DNA of 7,516 bases, taken from NCBI GenBank assembly GCA_002315855.1, contig DCIG01000039.1, forward strand, positions 1-7,516, in the 5' to 3' direction. Below are positions 6,484 through 7,516 of this stretch, in pieces; within the stretch, counting starts at the first letter, position 1; the number at the start of each line of letters is the position of its first letter. A model generated the notes under the pieces. That model was not told where the DNA came from, did not search any database, and was given only the letters and a program-made list of their open reading frames with translations. The translations under genes were made by a program, and so were the position numbers. Origin of the DNA: Lentisphaeria bacterium UBA1732. Lineage in GTDB: Bacteria > Verrucomicrobiota > Lentisphaeria > Victivallales > UBA1829.

Positions 6484-6543
6484 ATGGGAAAAAGTCAAGT
6501 CGGATTTGCTCTGGGCGACGGATATGACAGGTACGACACGTAA
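6484..6543 (+). CDS. Possible 19-residue small ORF or gene remnant
   Basis: An ATG two bases after the upstream stop opens a 19-codon frame, MGKSQVGFALGDGYDRYDT, ending at TAA 6541-6543. A strong GAGGAGGAG purine tract (6467-6475) sits eight bases upstream, but it also encodes the acidic tail of the preceding protein, so it is weak evidence. It may be a real small peptide, the stump of a longer operon gene lost by deletion, or spurious. A competing reading exists: in the frame of the preceding gene, 30 sense codons (6482-6571) follow its stop, beginning LWEKVKSDLLWATDM, which also looks protein-like. Confidence 0.3.
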   Translation: MGKSQVGFALGDGYDRYDT

Positions 6544-6603
6544 AACGAAAACCTTTTCTCTTACGTGCGCGTAGACCGGGCTGAGTGTTGCTCATCCACG
6601 GTC
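6537..6603. other. Two consecutive intergenic stem-loops
   Basis: The first pairs CACGTAA (6537-6543) with TTACGTG (6561-6567), with a possible inner GAAA/TTTC stem. The second (6574-6603) pairs GACCG+GG+TGAG with CTCA+CC+CGGTC, 11 pairs with one mismatch and one bulged A around the loop TGTTG. Neither is followed by a T-run, so a classical intrinsic terminator is unlikely. They could protect the 3' end of the operon mRNA or be a rho-linked stop. The rest of 6604-6667 shows nothing recognisable. Confidence 0.45.
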
Positions 6604-6667
6604 AAGCATATATTGCGTTCATGGAATCAATGACTATTCCGAAATCAACCACAGAAAGAACTTCATC

Positions 6668-7076
6668 ATGAAGAAATTCACACCCGTTCTCATCTTCGGT
6701 TTCCTGATCTTTGCCTCACTTCACGCTCAACAAACGGTCGTGATAGAACGGCCTGGCGTCCTACGGATTTGGCGACCGCTGCAGGCGCAATCGCCGCGTT
6801 GCTGCTCGCTACCGTTAAAGGCATCGCAATCAGAACGATAGAAGTTGTCGATTCCGTGATACACGGTAATGCGACTGTTATTCAGATGCCGCAGTTGTTC
6901 TGCCATCGCCAGTCGTGGTCTCTCCTGTTCCAGCGGTCAAGGCGATTTTGTCAACGACAATCATCACAACGCATGAGGACGGCAGTGTCGTCTTTGTGAC
7001 CAGAACTGCCTCAGCCTATGAACTCGGACCGAATGTCATTGTTCCGTTTTTTACCTATGTAGTGTCTGCTCAATAA
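6668..7076 (+). pseudogene. Frameshifted small secreted-protein gene
   Basis: The frame from ATG 6668 begins with a clear Sec signal peptide: MKKF, a hydrophobic core PVLIFGFLIFASL, and a cleavage-like LHA-Q. It stays in frame 2 through QQTVVIERPG, then frame 1 continues sensibly with TDLATAAGAIAALLLATVKG and ends around VIQMP (to ~6890). Frame 3 then takes over with AVVLPSPVVVSPVP and runs through THEDGSVVFVTRTASAYELG to SAQ and a TAA at 7074-7076. Joined, it would be an exported protein of about 135 residues with an Ala/Leu-rich segment near residues 35-53. Two frameshifts (about 6750-6790 and 6870-6900) separate the pieces. I recognise no family. The ribosome-binding site is weak. It lies between the operon and the right-hand IS, so it could be a decayed cargo or host gene. 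Confidence 0.7.
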
Positions 7077-7086
7077 GGCATGATTT

Positions 7087-7175
7087 ATCCGGTAAATGCA
7101 AACATTTCTGCGAAAAAGAACTGCTTTTGCCATTCAGGATGATATGTGAAAGGGTGCTGAGTGCATTTACCGGAT
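7087..7175. repeat. 14-bp perfect inverted repeat, 61-bp spacer
   Basis: ATCCGGTAAATGCA (7087-7100) is the exact reverse complement of 7162-7175. The right arm overlaps the last codons and stop of the IS5-like transposase gene; the left arm lies between that gene and the secreted-protein pseudogene. It may be a long stem-loop that blocks transcription entering or leaving the IS, or part of the IS end. Confidence 0.75.
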
Positions 7176-7516
7176 TTCTGAAAACCCGTCATCGTCATCG
7201 AATAACGTCAGAATATGGTACTTTTCGCCAGCATCCTGACCCGTCCGCAAAAAGATAATAAAAAATGGACCGAACGGGATTCCGAAAAGGTTGGCAACAA
7301 GCACAGATAAGGCAATGCTCGATAACGTTGTTTCCGCAAGTTTTGTCACGATCAATTCTGCTCCGCAGGTTCGCTTTTCACGACTGAAAAAGCGTTCCAC
7401 TTCGTTGCGATCCGTGTTGTCTTTACGCTCAATTTTGCGTTCTTCCGGAGTCAGTTTCGGAGGACGCCCCGGTCCGCGTCCGGATAACCGGATGCCATGT
7501 TCGTTGCAATATTCCC
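7167..7516 (-). CDS. IS5/IS1182-type transposase, C-terminal part
   Basis: This minus-strand frame enters at the right edge and ends at the stop 7169-7167, giving the last 115 residues of a transposase whose start is outside the window. After GRGPGRPPKLTPEE, the segment DNTDRNEVERFFSREKR has the form of the C-terminal catalytic Glu motif of DDE_Tnp_1 enzymes (RNxVEgxFgxgKR). It is followed by IVTKLAETTLSSIALSVLVA, matching the AKLxET.....LVMNL helix of IS1182-like members. A GTG at 7400 lies in mid-domain and is not the true start. The frame is intact as far as seen, unlike the transposase at 703-2053. It transcribes toward the secreted-protein pseudogene. Family assignment rests on remembered motifs. 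Confidence 0.88.
   Translation of the reverse strand, partial: EYCNEHGIRLSGRGPGRPPKLTPEERKIERKDNTDRNEVERFFSREKRTCGAELIVTKLAETTLSSIALSVLVANLFGIPFGPFFIIFLRTGQDAGEKYHILTLFDDDDGFSEIR

Larger units (their letters stand above)
7087..7516 (-). mobile_element. IS5/IS1182-like element, partial
   Basis: The 3' part of an insertion sequence enters from the right edge. Its transposase gene ends at 7167, so the element's end should lie between 7077 and 7166. The inner boundary given here is a guess based on the inverted repeat at 7087-7100, since the opposite terminal repeat is outside the window and cannot be compared. Confidence 0.5.

Noticed and set aside
6769..6999. 76-residue ORF taken as a stand-alone protein
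   Set aside because: It starts at a mid-gene TTG without a ribosome-binding site, and its second half becomes Arg/Ser/Gln-rich out-of-frame sequence. It is part of the frameshifted secreted-protein gene.

Overview
This window looks like a bacterial accessory region: an operon of replication-type genes flanked by two insertion sequences and a decayed secreted-protein gene. The ribosome-binding sites, short overlapping genes and a classical N-terminal signal peptide are bacterial. The sequence does not identify the organism. There is no rRNA, tRNA, ribosomal protein or recognisable housekeeping gene, and no CRISPR array. By eye, the first ~600 bases are strikingly AT-rich, while the rest is close to balanced composition, which suggests a mosaic of different ancestries.

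Layout. (1) 1-585, minus strand: an AT-rich gene of unknown function that runs off the left edge. (2) 601-2054: an insertion sequence with 17/19-matching terminal inverted repeats. Its single DDE transposase is dead, broken by two in-frame stops and a one-base frameshift in an A8 run. It sits about 15 bases upstream of the start codon of gene 1, apparently between that gene and its promoter. (3) 2055-2294: a regulatory stretch with possible divergent promoter elements. (4) 2295-6481, plus strand: four genes in a row. They encode a small MerR/excisionase-like HTH protein, an SF3 (D5/P4-type) helicase, an acidic unknown protein, and a 555-residue protein with a faint Toprim/RepA-like signature. 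The last three overlap by 11 and 14 bases, so translational coupling is likely. (5) 6484-6660: a 19-codon ORF and two stem-loops. (6) 6668-7076: a secreted-protein pseudogene spread over three frames. (7) 7087-7516, minus strand: the 3' end of an IS5/IS1182-like transposase gene and a 14-bp inverted repeat near its end.

How it may work together. The HTH protein, the SF3 helicase and the possible Toprim-like protein resemble the replication and control module of a plasmid-like integrative element or a phage satellite. The helicase has no primase domain of its own, so a separate priming partner would be expected. The Toprim-like protein is a candidate, but it appears to lack the usual catalytic acidic residues. 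No integrase, capsid, terminase or relaxase gene is visible, so the element cannot be classified from this window. The two genes after the helicase are the least explained part, and they contain unusually strong internal hairpins (4488-4512 and 4957-4988).
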